A stretch of DNA of 64,000 nt from DRWZ01 sp964601505 (GCA_964601505.1 CAZRNR010000003.1:1-64000); one strand, 5' to 3'. Shown: positions 28,655-38,534, numbered from the stretch's first letter. Made by a program: numbers and translations. The notes: a model not told the origin generated them from the letters alone.

Positions 28655-29568
28655 TGTCCAACGCCAAATTTTTCCATAAACATCTGCTCAAATTTTTCTC
28701 TTGATAGCTTTACATTGAGTTGCTTTTCTATCCCATCAAAATTTACATATACATCGGAGGAAAGGAGAAAGTCTTTTGTTATCTGGCTTATTCTATCTCT
28801 TAGCTTCTTTTCTCTTACAGCTTTGAAAACTTTATCTACTGATTGTTCAAGTGTCCAATAACCTTCTCCCATTTTATCTATAACTGCGAAAAGAGCATAG
28901 CTATCTCCAAATTTAACTGGCTGAGATATATCACCTGCATTCATTGAGAAAATAAGTTGTATAATTTCGCTTGGTAAATTTGTTTCTCTTGAGATATATC
29001 CATAGTCAAATTCTGCTGGAGAAAATTTGAATTGAGCATATTCAACAAAATCTTTGACAGATTTGAATTTTTTCCGTAATTCTTCTAGTTCCTTTTTATC
29101 TCCGGAGATTTTCATAACTCTTGCAACTTCTGGGTGTTTGAACAGCTCTTTGTTCTTTTCGTAAAATTCTTGCATTTCTTTGAAATCAACTTGCATATAT
29201 GGTCTGACTTCATTCATAAATATGTGGGGTCTCACTATTTCAGCCATGTTTGAAAGCATTCTTATTTTTACCTCTGGTCTTTCAAAGTATCCTCTTTGCT
29301 TAGCATATTCAACAATTGATACAGCTTCTATAAATTCTGCTACGATTTGATTCATTTTTTCTGGAGATTTTGCAAGTTCAACTTTTCTTATCTCGGGTAA
29401 GCTATTTATGAAGCTTGAGAACTCATCTATGTAAATAGTTGTTTGACCAATACGAAACATTATTTCTCTCTGGACTTCCTGTTTTTCGCTTTTTTTACAA
29501 AGAGAAAGGGATAAGAGAACCACAAAAACGATTGCTATTTTTTGTTTATATCTTATCATAGTTATCAT
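28651..29568 (-). CDS. SurA/PpiC-like lipoprotein, probable outer-membrane protein chaperone
   Basis: The signal peptide ends in a lipobox (LSLSLC at about 19-24), so the mature protein is membrane-anchored in the periplasm. The following 280 residues match the SurA/PrsA pattern. An N-terminal helical chaperone part (EFIEAVSIVEYAKQRGYF...) is followed by a parvulin-like segment (YEKNKELFKHPEVARVMKI to FGDSYALFAVID) and a C-terminal helical return to the chaperone part. The parvulin core is short, so isomerase activity is doubtful. It is coupled to the small membrane protein and lies 17 bases after the subtilase gene. Confidence 0.75.
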   Translation of the reverse strand: MITMIRYKQKIAIVFVVLLSLSLCKKSEKQEVQREIMFRIGQTTIYIDEFSSFINSLPEIRKVELAKSPEKMNQIVAEFIEAVSIVEYAKQRGYFERPEVKIRMLSNMAEIVRPHIFMNEVRPYMQVDFKEMQEFYEKNKELFKHPEVARVMKISGDKKELEELRKKFKSVKDFVEYAQFKFSPAEFDYGYISRETNLPSEIIQLIFSMNAGDISQPVKFGDSYALFAVIDKMGEGYWTLEQSVDKVFKAVREKKLRDRISQITKDFLLSSDVYVNFDGIEKQLNVKLSREKFEQMFMEKFGVGQ

Positions 29569-29585
29569 ATTTTAATAATTCCTTT

Positions 29586-31793
29586 TTATTCATTCAGATT
29601 GTTATTTGTTTTCTTTCTTTCTTTCTTTCTTCTTATTCTATATCTCAAGATAGATAGATAGGATTTTACGATTAAGCTTATCAGTAGTAGGTATGATATA
29701 GAAGCTATATTACTTTGAGAAGAAATGAAGCATCCGCAGTTTTTTGGAAGACCTTCTTGAATTTTTATACCTTCTCCTATAAGATTAAATTTCTTTGAAT
29801 TTCCATCCAAGAATTCTACATCTACATATTCTGGAATTTCTTTGAGATAAAGCTTGTGATTTTTGCTCCATCCATAATCTTGGAAATTTGGTCCGAGTAT
29901 TCTAAATGGGTAATCAGAACTTAATTTTAAAGTTTTGAATGAATTGTTAAACTTTGTCTCGCTGCCTATAGAGTAGTATAATTTGTATTCAGAAAAAGGA
30001 TTTGACTTTGGTATGATCAAAGATATAAATTCTGGAACTCTTAATTTACCACACCCCCAAATTTTGTTTGGGGTTTGACCTGTGAATTGATCAGTTTTCG
30101 CGCTTTGGCATAGGAATTTTATTATTTCGGTTGGTGTAAGATTTGGATTCCTTTCAAGTGCTAAAGCTATCGCACCAGATACGTGAGGTGTTGCTTGTGA
30201 GCTTCCGGAACCAGAGCAAAGGTATTCATCTGACCCGGAACATAATGAATATATCCTTGATCCGGGAGCAGTTATGTTTGGTTTACCGTTGTTTTCTGTT
30301 CCTATTGAAGAATTTGGAGAGATCTTGCCTTTATTTTCTCCCTCTGTTATTATGTAGTATCCTACCGCTATTATTTCCCTTGCTGTTGCTGGAACAGCTA
30401 TTGTGTTTTCACTACTTGGCTTTATGTCTCCGCTTTCCGTAAAAAAACAACTTGAGGGATCTGATGATATCCATGCATCAAAATATGTGGTTTTTGGGAA
30501 AGTTATTTTTATTTGGGCTTGTCCTACTTCTCCTAATGATACAAAAACAGCTGACTCTTTCCGTTCAGATAAAGAGTATTCAAGTAGGTATGTCATAGGA
30601 ACATCTGCTGATGACGTAAAATCAATTAAGGATATTTTTTCTTCTGCAGAGAATAATATCTGCCTTTCACCTTTTTTTACTTTTGCACTTTTCCCTTTAA
30701 ATGTAATTTCTAGTTCTACACCAGAATCCATTGGAAACCAGAATTGGATTTCACAATCATCTCTTATGGATACAATTGTTGATAAATCTCCCATATATGT
30801 CCCTCCTATGTGTATATTGGCTTGCCCTTCGTTTCCAGCTGCTGCCACTATTATTTTCCCTTCACCAATTTTTTGTGTCAGAAGTGTTTCAAACAGGCTT
30901 GTTCCATCATGTGGGCCAAAATGTCCCCCGAGGCTTATGTTAATTACAGCTGGAAGATTTAGTTTTTCCGCTATTTTGAAAATGTAATCTACAGCATCCA
31001 GTACTTCATCTTCGTATAGATTTGTCGGAACAGCAATTATAGCTGAATGCGGAGCTACTCCGGACTCATCATCTGTCTCCATAGAAACTATTCCAGCTAT
31101 GTGTGTTCCGTGACCGGATTGATCATCAGAAATACATGAATTATATCCCGGTAAAATTTCGGATCTTCTTGCAGGTTCTATACATTCGAAACCGTATGTG
31201 AATCCATCAGGATATGTCATACCTTTGGGAAAAGGGATGCTTTGATCTCGTAATGTTCTCTGGTCCCAAAGATGCATAACCTTTGATATATTCCTTTCCT
31301 CTCCTTCTTGGATTAGGGGCGATAAATCATCTTTGATTTTGAAAGATAACCATCTTGAATTCCATTTTACACCAGTATCTATTATTCCCACTATTGTTTT
31401 TTTCCCACTTAACTTATACATTTCTCTCGCGATCGAGGCTCCGATCTCTTGGTCTGATTCTTTTACTTTTTCCTCAAACCTTCGTTTTGGTATTTTTTCA
31501 TCTATACTTCCAAGTAGATGCAATTTTCTTGGTAATCTTATATAAATCATCTCTTCACTAAAACATTTTTCAACGTTTTCTGATGACTTAAGGCAGTTTT
31601 CCATTTTCTCTGATATCCTTTTTACTGAATATATCGGTATTCTTTTTGTTTCATAGGGGTTAAAAAAAATTCCAAGTTCTGCATTTTGTATTTTTACTGA
31701 CATTATTTTTTGGGGAACCCTATTTATTTTTATATTGGCCAGGAGCAATGGATCTAATTTGAGGCAAGGTAGTAAAAGAGTTAACAAGAACAT
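29586..31793 (-). CDS. Secreted subtilisin-like serine protease with MYXO-CTERM-like tail
   Basis: 735-residue S8 peptidase. The catalytic triad is visible: Asp in VGIIDTGVKW (about 139), His in GHGTHIAGI (about 229) and Ser in GSGSSQATPHVSG (about 543), plus the oxyanion Asn in VAAAGNEG. The N-terminus is a signal peptide (MFLLTLLLPCLKL). An insert of about 150 residues between Asn and Ser probably forms a beta domain. The C-terminus has NCGC, a hydrophobic helix and the basic run RRKKERKK, which resembles the MYXO-CTERM sorting signal (Cys motif, helix, Arg/Lys cluster), suggesting cell-surface anchoring. It heads a three-gene unit with the SurA-like lipoprotein and the small membrane protein. 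Confidence 0.88.
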   Translation of the reverse strand: MFLLTLLLPCLKLDPLLLANIKINRVPQKIMSVKIQNAELGIFFNPYETKRIPIYSVKRISEKMENCLKSSENVEKCFSEEMIYIRLPRKLHLLGSIDEKIPKRRFEEKVKESDQEIGASIAREMYKLSGKKTIVGIIDTGVKWNSRWLSFKIKDDLSPLIQEGEERNISKVMHLWDQRTLRDQSIPFPKGMTYPDGFTYGFECIEPARRSEILPGYNSCISDDQSGHGTHIAGIVSMETDDESGVAPHSAIIAVPTNLYEDEVLDAVDYIFKIAEKLNLPAVINISLGGHFGPHDGTSLFETLLTQKIGEGKIIVAAAGNEGQANIHIGGTYMGDLSTIVSIRDDCEIQFWFPMDSGVELEITFKGKSAKVKKGERQILFSAEEKISLIDFTSSADVPMTYLLEYSLSERKESAVFVSLGEVGQAQIKITFPKTTYFDAWISSDPSSCFFTESGDIKPSSENTIAVPATAREIIAVGYYIITEGENKGKISPNSSIGTENNGKPNITAPGSRIYSLCSGSDEYLCSGSGSSQATPHVSGAIALALERNPNLTPTEIIKFLCQSAKTDQFTGQTPNKIWGCGKLRVPEFISLIIPKSNPFSEYKLYYSIGSETKFNNSFKTLKLSSDYPFRILGPNFQDYGWSKNHKLYLKEIPEYVDVEFLDGNSKKFNLIGEGIKIQEGLPKNCGCFISSQSNIASISYLLLISLIVKSYLSILRYRIRRKKERKKTNNNLNE

Positions 31794-32539
31794 ATTGAAA
31801 TTACCGAAAACTTCAGTATAGGAATTTTATTTTTCGTTTCTTGTTTTTCTCTTTTTTTTCATTCATTAACGGTTTGTTATTTTTTATTTGGTTAAAAAGT
31901 GTATTTAAGTAGTTAGAAGATTTTATTATCTGGGATCATTTAGAAGGCTTCTGGGGAATAGGAATATAATTAAGGATATAAGGAGATAAAAAACTTTCAT
32001 TGGGACATATCTAATACCTATAACTTGTAATTTCTTCTATGAAACAATAACATATCTTCCAAGATCCTTTTTTTGTAAAGAAATTTTAGACCATATATTT
32101 GAAATGCTATGCTTTGCTTAAATACATTGTGAGTTCTTCCAAAGAGCTCAAAATCTGACTGAAATTGAAATAGATCCGGACGCAAATGGTTAGTAACTTT
32201 GGGGATTTGATTATGGATTCATCCTGATGTATTCTCTGAATCTTTCTTTGTGTGTTTTTTACAGGTTCCATATTAATTCATCATTATTATTATTATTATT
32301 AAATGATTACTAAGTATTCTCTTTCTTCTTGGTGATGTATTGAATGAATTGAATATGTAATGAGATTGATGAATAAAGATAAATATGTAGACTTTTACAA
32401 ATAATCCTAAGATCTCACAATCATCAGGATATATCAGAGTTGCTTTAGAATTCAAGCCTTTCTTCCGATATTTTAAGAAACAGTTTTTTGATATTTTCAA
32501 TAAAATAATTATTGTAAATTATTAATTTTTTTATAGGAT
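31794..32539. other. Long intergenic region between divergent genes
   Basis: About 745 bases with no convincing gene. The largest minus-strand frame (75 codons) is low-complexity at its end because it runs through a TTA/ATT triplet repeat near 32278-32300, so I reject it. Sequence is uniformly AT-rich. A TTTATAGGAT element lies directly before the 32540 ATG. Regulatory sites for both flanking secreted-protein genes may be here but none is clear. Confidence 0.5.
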
Positions 32540-33838
32540 ATGTTCCTATTAAAATTAGCTTTGCTAATTATAGCTATAGATGTCCAGAATAGATTTTCAG
32601 TTTTAAATTTAGGTGTTGGATATGTTGGAATGAGTGAGAATCCTGCATTCACCATATCTGAATTTACATTTGCTGAGTTTCAGGACTACAAGATTATCCC
32701 ATCAACAAAATATGTTTCATTTGGATTTTTTGTAGGTGGAGCAAAACTCTTCCCTTCCTTACTTTTAGATAGGGAAGATAGAACTTTTGAATTTGTCAGA
32801 AGACTGAGAATAATTCCTGGAGGGGGGTTGATACCTATATCAGTGTTTTTATACAGCTCAAAGGCTTTCTTTACTATATATTCTGGTGATAATGTTTTGA
32901 ATATAGTACCGAATTTAAGGATACAGCTTATACCGATATCGGATATTCTACTTATGAACATTTTTTCTCCTTCTTTGTTCACGAAAAAAATTTATACTCC
33001 TGGTCCATATCCTCACTTTGAGCTGTCACCTGGTGTAAGGGGTATAACGGAAAGTTTTGATTTTGAGCTGAAATTTGGTTTGAGGACATACTCTTTGCTT
33101 CGCCCATCTTTAAGTCAGGCTGAGGATCAGGCAGTACAAAATTACACCAAGACTGGATTAAAGAAAGTGGTTGGAAATGAGTATAATCAGAAGTATGGGA
33201 TTTTATTTTTTGTAAATTTTACGCTTGGTTTTAGCTTGCCAAGCTATTATGTCACGAAGATTGTAACACGAGAAGAAAGAGAGGTTCAGACTGTAGCTGT
33301 TGAATCTCCTGAACTTAAGGAGAGACTTTCTGAACTTGAAAGAAAGATTGCGGAGCTTGAAAGGCTAAGGGCTGAGCAGGAGAAAAAGTTCCAGGAAAAA
33401 CAACAACAAGATGAGGTTGTTGCTAGCGTTCAGGAAGTTAAACCAGCAGAGGAAAAATCTGAGATGAAATCTATAAAGGTAGGTATAGAAGAACTTTGGA
33501 AAACACAAGTTATTTCTATCGAAAAATATGAGAAGGGGGGCAAATTATATATTTCCTGGAAATTACCACCTACGGAGGGACTGGAGAAACTAGAACTTGA
33601 GAGATGTCTTGGTTATGGCTGTAGAAATTTCAATCCCATTTCTAGTTTCCCTACTAGTTCTACTTCATATGTTGATCAGATTGTTGAAAATCAGATATAT
33701 TGTTATAGACTGTCTGGTTCTATCTCTAAACTTCGAGAAAAAACTCAAGAGAAGGGGGAGGTGATTGATGTTGTCAAATCAAATGTCGTATGTGGTTACG
33801 TATCTTATAGGGGAGAGCTTGTTAGAGTTTATTTTTGA
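32540..33838 (+). CDS. Putative outer-membrane barrel protein with coiled coil
   Basis: 432 residues of unknown family. The first 250 residues are rich in alternating hydrophobic and aromatic strands (for example RLRIIPGGGLIPISVFLYSS and ILFFVNFTLGFSLPSYYV) typical of an outer-membrane beta-barrel. A coiled coil follows at about 258-295 (ELKERLSELERKIAELERL). A C-terminal region of about 110 residues has four cysteines (CLGYGC, YCYRL, VVCGY) and the KLYISWKLPP pattern of a fibronectin-III-like fold. The N-terminus could be a short signal peptide, but the cleavage site is unclear. It may link the outer membrane to another surface or periplasmic partner. No function assigned. Confidence 0.6.
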   Translation: MFLLKLALLIIAIDVQNRFSVLNLGVGYVGMSENPAFTISEFTFAEFQDYKIIPSTKYVSFGFFVGGAKLFPSLLLDREDRTFEFVRRLRIIPGGGLIPISVFLYSSKAFFTIYSGDNVLNIVPNLRIQLIPISDILLMNIFSPSLFTKKIYTPGPYPHFELSPGVRGITESFDFELKFGLRTYSLLRPSLSQAEDQAVQNYTKTGLKKVVGNEYNQKYGILFFVNFTLGFSLPSYYVTKIVTREEREVQTVAVESPELKERLSELERKIAELERLRAEQEKKFQEKQQQDEVVASVQEVKPAEEKSEMKSIKVGIEELWKTQVISIEKYEKGGKLYISWKLPPTEGLEKLELERCLGYGCRNFNPISSFPTSSTSYVDQIVENQIYCYRLSGSISKLREKTQEKGEVIDVVKSNVVCGYVSYRGELVRVYF

Positions 33839-33856
33839 TTTATCGTTTGTTATGAT

Positions 33857-34645
33857 TTAAAAAGTTTTTTTGAATTCTGGTTCTTTCTTCTGGAAGAAAG
33901 AATTTATTCCTTCAAAAAATTCTTCAGACATAACTTGATGAGCTTGAAGAACTCTGAGGTACCTTATATGATATTCAAGGTTATAGAACACATCAGACCA
34001 AATTAATTTTTTTATTTTTGAGGTTGCACCTTGGGGTAGTTTTTTTGTTTTTTCTATTGTGTTATTTATTTTCAGGTCAAGTTCTTTTTCGTCTTGGGCT
34101 ATCTCATTTATTATACCAAGCTCGAGTGCTTTTTGAGCTGATATCTTTTCTGCGTATGCTAGTATTGATAATGCTCTGGTGATTCCGGCTGTTTTGCCTA
34201 AAAAAGGTATTCCTCCCCCATCTGGAATAAGACCCCTTTTGGGAAAGACTTCGTAAAAGTAAGCTTTTGCATCTGCAATCTTGTAGTCAAACCAGTAGAG
34301 CATTTCGCACCCAAATCCAGCTGCTGGACCATTTATCCTTCCTATTATGAACTTCGGACACTCTATTGAGTTCCTTATAACAGATGTGAATTCCTCAACA
34401 TGCCACTCAAATAGATCTATTATGTCGTTTCTTGATATGTCTTCCTGAGAGCCTGCGAGATCTAGCCCAGAGCAAAACGAATCACCATGTCCTGTTATTA
34501 CGATTACATCTACATCTTTTTCTTCCCATGATTTTTCTATTTCCCTTGAGAGTATCTTAACATCTGATACTGTTATAGCGTTCTTCCTTGCTGGATTGAA
34601 AATAGACAGATATTTTACACCATCTTTTTTCTCAACATTTATCAT
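33857..34645 (-). CDS. Enoyl-CoA hydratase/isomerase (crotonase) family protein
   Basis: 262-residue crotonase-fold enzyme acting on an acyl-CoA. Oxyanion-hole motifs are HGDSFCSGLDL (about 54-64) and INGPAAGFGCEML (about 104-116). The later strand reads FPKRGLIPDGGG, where an Asp replaces the hydratase Glu, a pattern seen in isomerase members such as PaaG. Substrate unknown. It lies between the barrel protein and the methyltransferase-tpiA pair, close to the thiolase set on the other strand, so a role in acyl-CoA metabolism with those genes is possible. Confidence 0.85.
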   Translation of the reverse strand: MINVEKKDGVKYLSIFNPARKNAITVSDVKILSREIEKSWEEKDVDVIVITGHGDSFCSGLDLAGSQEDISRNDIIDLFEWHVEEFTSVIRNSIECPKFIIGRINGPAAGFGCEMLYWFDYKIADAKAYFYEVFPKRGLIPDGGGIPFLGKTAGITRALSILAYAEKISAQKALELGIINEIAQDEKELDLKINNTIEKTKKLPQGATSKIKKLIWSDVFYNLEYHIRYLRVLQAHQVMSEEFFEGINSFFQKKEPEFKKTF

Positions 34646-34720
34646 ATTTACATATATCCTTTTGGGATAAAGGACAAATGAGATTGTAAAATTCGGGATT
34701 TTGTAGGAATAAGTTTTCGA

Positions 34721-35470
34721 TTAATTTTTTTTACAGATGAAGCATAGCCCCCTTGATAGATTTGAGAGCACTTTGTCCTTTTTACATAATTGCTCTATAG
34801 TTTTTATTTCCCTTTTATTAAAATCAAATCTTTGGAATATTCCAGATATGGCAAATCCTATTTTATCCTCAAAGATTATGGAGAAGCCCATTTTTTTGAG
34901 AAAATCTGAGAATTCTTTGTTAGTAAAATACTTTGTATTTTGGGTTTTGCCTGTTTTTATAGCTCTTATAAGGTCGTTTTTACTGATATATTGATCGGAT
35001 AGAATTCCTCCATATTTATTTTCAATCGATATGATAAGGATTCCTTTTCTATCCAAAACTCTCTTTATTTCCTTAACGTATCTTTGGGGACTGTTTGTGT
35101 AAGGTAGGGATTCTATTGAGATTATCAGATCAAAGGATTCATCTTTGAATGGTAGTTTTTCTATATCTGCATTGATGAATATAATTTTTTTTTGTTTTTT
35201 ATTCCCGATATATTTTGATGCTTTTTTGATAGCCCTTTTTGATATATCCACTCCTAATATTATTTCACTTTTATTTTTTAAGAGATTTATTGACCTTCCA
35301 TATCCACATCCGCAATCAAGAACCATTTTGAATTTCTTGCGTTTATTTTTAAGAAATTTTGATACGTTGTCATATATGTGTAGTTCCTTATCCTTGCTTA
35401 ATATGTAGGATTTTGTATATCTTATTTTTTCGTATTGATATTTGGGGACATTTTTATCTTTCAAATGCAT
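34721..35470 (-). CDS. SAM-dependent class I methyltransferase
   Basis: About 249 residues from the ATG giving MHLKDKNVPKYQYEK; an upstream ATG (35500) would extend it further into tpiA. Motif I is VLDCGCGYGRSINLL, with the acidic residue at the end of strand 2 in GVDISKRAI and motif IV in FDLIISIESLPY. The last residues LCFICKKN could bind a metal but are probably not a site. Ubiquinone/malonyl-CoA-type methyltransferases share these motifs; the substrate cannot be told. It overlaps the tpiA 3' end by 17 bases and is in the same unit. Confidence 0.8.
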   Translation of the reverse strand: MHLKDKNVPKYQYEKIRYTKSYILSKDKELHIYDNVSKFLKNKRKKFKMVLDCGCGYGRSINLLKNKSEIILGVDISKRAIKKASKYIGNKKQKKIIFINADIEKLPFKDESFDLIISIESLPYTNSPQRYVKEIKRVLDRKGILIISIENKYGGILSDQYISKNDLIRAIKTGKTQNTKYFTNKEFSDFLKKMGFSIIFEDKIGFAISGIFQRFDFNKREIKTIEQLCKKDKVLSNLSRGLCFICKKN

Positions 35471-36170
35471 TGCATATTCTGAAGAATTTTTCTGGGTCAA
35501 GGGATGCTGATCCTACAAGTCCCCCATCGCATATATCGGCTATTTCTTCTGCAACTTTTTCATCTATACTTCCCCCATAAAGTATGGGGATATCAAATTT
35601 ACCTTTTATGAATTCAATTACCTCTTTTATTTGGTCTTTTTTAGCTGGTATCCCTGTGCCTATAGCCCAAACAGGCTCGTAAGCTATAACAAGCATATTG
35701 TTCGTTATTTTTTCTGGAACAGCTTCAAGTTGATTACTTATGACTTGAAATGTTTTTTCAGATTTTCTTTCTTCAAGTTTTTCGCCGACGCATAGTATGG
35801 TGAGTATGTTATTTTGTAAAGCTGCTGAGACTTTTTTTTTGATAAGATCATTAGTTTCTCCAAAGATATGTCTTCTTTCTGAATGCCCTATTATTACGAA
35901 ATCTATCCCGAGGTCTTTCAATTGAGATACGGAAACTTCTCCTGTGAAGGCGCCTTTTTGTTCGAAATACATATTTTGTGCTCCGACATATATTTCTGTA
36001 CCATAGAGTGCATCTTTCATTGTTTTGATGTAGGGGAAAGATGGAGCGCAACCTATTTTTGATTTTATCTTTTTGGAGTTTTTGTATATGAGTTCGCAGA
36101 GTTTTTCTGCCCACGCTTTGTTTTCTGCAAGTGTTTTGTTCATTTTAAAGTTTGCGATAGTGAATTTCAT
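35454..36170 (-). CDS. tpiA: Triosephosphate isomerase
   Basis: Glycolytic enzyme interconverting dihydroxyacetone phosphate and glyceraldehyde-3-phosphate. Start chosen at MKFTIANFKMNKT; the longer frame to 36194 begins with TTG and adds no conserved residues. Catalytic residues: Lys in NFKMNKT, His in IGHSERRHIFGE and Glu in AYEPVWAIGTG, with the phosphate loop YGGSID and the GGLVGSASL end. Length 238, normal. TATCAT lies 6 bases before ATG and no ribosome site is present, a leaderless arrangement. It is followed by an overlapping methyltransferase. Confidence 0.97.
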   Translation of the reverse strand: MKFTIANFKMNKTLAENKAWAEKLCELIYKNSKKIKSKIGCAPSFPYIKTMKDALYGTEIYVGAQNMYFEQKGAFTGEVSVSQLKDLGIDFVIIGHSERRHIFGETNDLIKKKVSAALQNNILTILCVGEKLEERKSEKTFQVISNQLEAVPEKITNNMLVIAYEPVWAIGTGIPAKKDQIKEVIEFIKGKFDIPILYGGSIDEKVAEEIADICDGGLVGSASLDPEKFFRICNAFER

Positions 36171-36260
36171 ATCTTTATGATAAATAAACTGCAAAAGAGT
36201 TTTTTTTAAATACAGAAAGTATTAAAGTAAAAGTTATTATATAGAAAAGGAGGTAAGGCT

Positions 36261-37442
36261 ATGCAAAAAAATAGGAATGTATATATAGTTGATGCGGTGA
36301 GGACACCCATGGGGAAGTTTCAGGGAAGTTTGGCTGAATTTAAGGCTTCAGAACTTGGAGCAAAAGTCATATCTGGTATTTTACAAAGGAATGGTCTGAA
36401 GGGCGATGAGATTGAAGAGGTTGTGATGGGGAACGTTCTTCAGGCTGGAGTTGGGCAGGGGCCTGCAAGACAAGCAGCTTTGCTTGGTGGAGTTTCTCCT
36501 GATGTTCCTGCAGAAACAGTAAATATGGTTTGTGGTTCCGGTCTTAAAGCTGTGATACATGCTGCTGAAAAAATATCAAGTGGTAAGGGGGATGTTATAA
36601 TTGCTGGAGGTATGGAATCGATGTCTAATTCTCCTTTCATTTTGCCAGCGGATGCAAGGAGAGGAACAAAATTCGGAGATATTACTCTGAAGGATCATAT
36701 GATTTATGATGGTCTTTGGTGCGCTTTTGAAAATGTTCATATGGGGGTTCTTGCTGAATACACAGCGCAGAAGGCTGGAATATCAAGGGAAGAACAGGAC
36801 AGATTTTCCTATGAAAGTCATCAGAAGGCGGTAAGGGCTTCTGTTGAGGGATTGCTTAGTAATGAGATCATCCCAATAACTTTGAAAGATGGGAGAGTTT
36901 TAGATAAAGATGAGACACCAAGAGCAGATACTTCTATTGAGAAGCTTTCTAAACTCAAGCCAGCTTTTAAGAAAGATGGTACTGTGACAGCTGGTAATGC
37001 CTCTTCTTTAAACGATGGTGCGTCGGCCATTTTGTTAATGTCTGAGGATGCTGTTGAGAAGTATGGTAAAAAACCTCTTGCCAGAATTGTTGATTGGATG
37101 GGAGCGGCTGTTCCTCCAAAGGAAATATTCTTTGCACCGATATTTTCAACGAGAAAGCTTCTTGAGAAAACCGGTTTCAAGGTATCTGATATGGATCTTA
37201 TAGAAATAAATGAGGCTTTTGCGTCTCAAGTCCTTGCAGATGGAAAGGAGCTTGGATTTGATTGGTCTGTTGTGAATATAAATGGTGGAGCTATTGCTTT
37301 GGGGCATCCTATTGGTGCATCTGGGGCAAGAATACTTACAACACTTTTATGGAACCTTAAGAGAAAGGGGCTTAAAAGAGGACTCGCTACCATATGTATA
37401 GGTGGTGGTATGGGCCTCTCAATGATTGTTGAGACTGTCTGA
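36261..37442 (+). CDS. Acetyl-CoA C-acetyltransferase (thiolase)
   Basis: Condenses or cleaves acetoacetyl-CoA or longer 3-ketoacyl-CoA. 393 residues, the canonical thiolase length, with nucleophile Cys91 in NMVCGSGLKAV, His349 in GHPIGASG and Cys379 in ICIGGG, plus the NEAFA motif. The ATG is preceded by AAAGGAGGT, one of the strongest ribosome sites in the window. It is followed on the same strand by a degenerate thiolase and a DUF35 protein, an arrangement reminiscent of the archaeal thiolase-DUF35 complexes. The chain length of the substrate is not determinable. Confidence 0.94.
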   Translation: MQKNRNVYIVDAVRTPMGKFQGSLAEFKASELGAKVISGILQRNGLKGDEIEEVVMGNVLQAGVGQGPARQAALLGGVSPDVPAETVNMVCGSGLKAVIHAAEKISSGKGDVIIAGGMESMSNSPFILPADARRGTKFGDITLKDHMIYDGLWCAFENVHMGVLAEYTAQKAGISREEQDRFSYESHQKAVRASVEGLLSNEIIPITLKDGRVLDKDETPRADTSIEKLSKLKPAFKKDGTVTAGNASSLNDGASAILLMSEDAVEKYGKKPLARIVDWMGAAVPPKEIFFAPIFSTRKLLEKTGFKVSDMDLIEINEAFASQVLADGKELGFDWSVVNINGGAIALGHPIGASGARILTTLLWNLKRKGLKRGLATICIGGGMGLSMIVETV

Positions 37443-37471
37443 ACTAATCATTCATTTTAGTATATATTACT

Positions 37472-38524
37472 ATGGCCATAAGAAAAAGATATATAGGATC
37501 GGTAAAGCTACAAGAGAGACAATATGAAGTTTTCATTGAGGGAGTAAATACTTCTAAAGTTTCTACAAAAAAAGAAAAAGATCTTCCTTCACAGATAAGA
37601 GATCTTGTGGATGAACTTCTTGATAAACTCAGACTTTCCTATAATGATATAGATGCTTTTGTTGTGTCAAATTCTATGGGCGGCCTTTTTGGTATTCCTG
37701 AATTTATGAGATATGTCTTTCCTACAGCCTTCGGTTCTCATAAAGTCTTCTATGAGGTATCATGTGATGAGAGTGCTGGTCTTTGCGCAGTTATCAGAGG
37801 ATATAAACTTATAAAATCTGGAATTTTTACTAGAGTATGTGCTATATCTGGAATGCATGTCAACCTGAAGAATATTGAGGAGATAAAAAATGTAGTTTTC
37901 TCAGATATAATTTCTGATATGGAAAGTATCGTGAGAAATTTTGAAGCAAAAGAAAAGGATGGAGATGCAAAAGTAGAAGATTTATTCAAGCAGTATTATG
38001 CAAATGCGCTGAAGAATAATTATTTGGATAGGAAAGAGTTAAAGAAATCAAAATTTGATCCTTCAGATTTTCCTGACCTTAAAAATTCTGCTGGAGTTTG
38101 TATTTTAGCTAACGGATACTCTGCTCGTAATAAGCAGATGAGTTTATCTTATGCTGACGAATTCACTGTGAATTCCCAAAATATATATTCTTCTATAAGC
38201 GAGATTTCTCGCTATATCAAGGAAAATATCGAAGAAAAAACAATAGAAGTCATAGAGACATCATTTATAAATCCTGTTTTAGATATTATACTTTTGAAAA
38301 ACCTCGGTCTTAAAGATGTGAAGATAAATCCTTATGGTGGAGCTTATTTTTCAAATTCTCCTCCGGTATCCTCATTTTTGTCTTTTGCGTATCTTTGCGA
38401 ATATCTTAAAATTACAGGAAGTAAGTCTGGGCTAGCTTTCTCTGTTGCTACAAGATCTCTTGACCATTTTTCTGTTGTGCAAGTTCTGTCTGAATCAAAG
38501 ATAAAAAAGAAGAGAGGAGGGTAG
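37472..38524 (+). CDS. Thiolase-fold protein, probably non-catalytic (SCP-x-like)
   Basis: 350 residues with weak but recognisable thiolase layout: the N-terminal half ends with VSCDESAGLCAVIRGYKLIKSG, matching the nucleophile region of SCP-x/lipid-transfer thiolases (Cys98, with Cys105 seven residues later). The C-terminal half has NPYGGAY (286-292), but the GHP histidine that should follow is replaced by SNSPP, and the final catalytic loop reads RSLDHFSVVQVL with no Cys. It therefore probably lacks thiolase chemistry and may be a structural or lipid-transfer partner. It lies 29 bases after the active thiolase and directly before a DUF35 protein. Assignment rests on context and fragmentary motifs. 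Confidence 0.65.
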   Translation: MAIRKRYIGSVKLQERQYEVFIEGVNTSKVSTKKEKDLPSQIRDLVDELLDKLRLSYNDIDAFVVSNSMGGLFGIPEFMRYVFPTAFGSHKVFYEVSCDESAGLCAVIRGYKLIKSGIFTRVCAISGMHVNLKNIEEIKNVVFSDIISDMESIVRNFEAKEKDGDAKVEDLFKQYYANALKNNYLDRKELKKSKFDPSDFPDLKNSAGVCILANGYSARNKQMSLSYADEFTVNSQNIYSSISEISRYIKENIEEKTIEVIETSFINPVLDIILLKNLGLKDVKINPYGGAYFSNSPPVSSFLSFAYLCEYLKITGSKSGLAFSVATRSLDHFSVVQVLSESKIKKKRGG

Positions 38525-38534
38525 CAAGGTAGAA

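Noticed and set aside
32273..32500. 75-codon minus-strand frame
   Set aside because: It starts in a TTA/ATT triplet repeat and has low-complexity ends with no ribosome site or homologous look.
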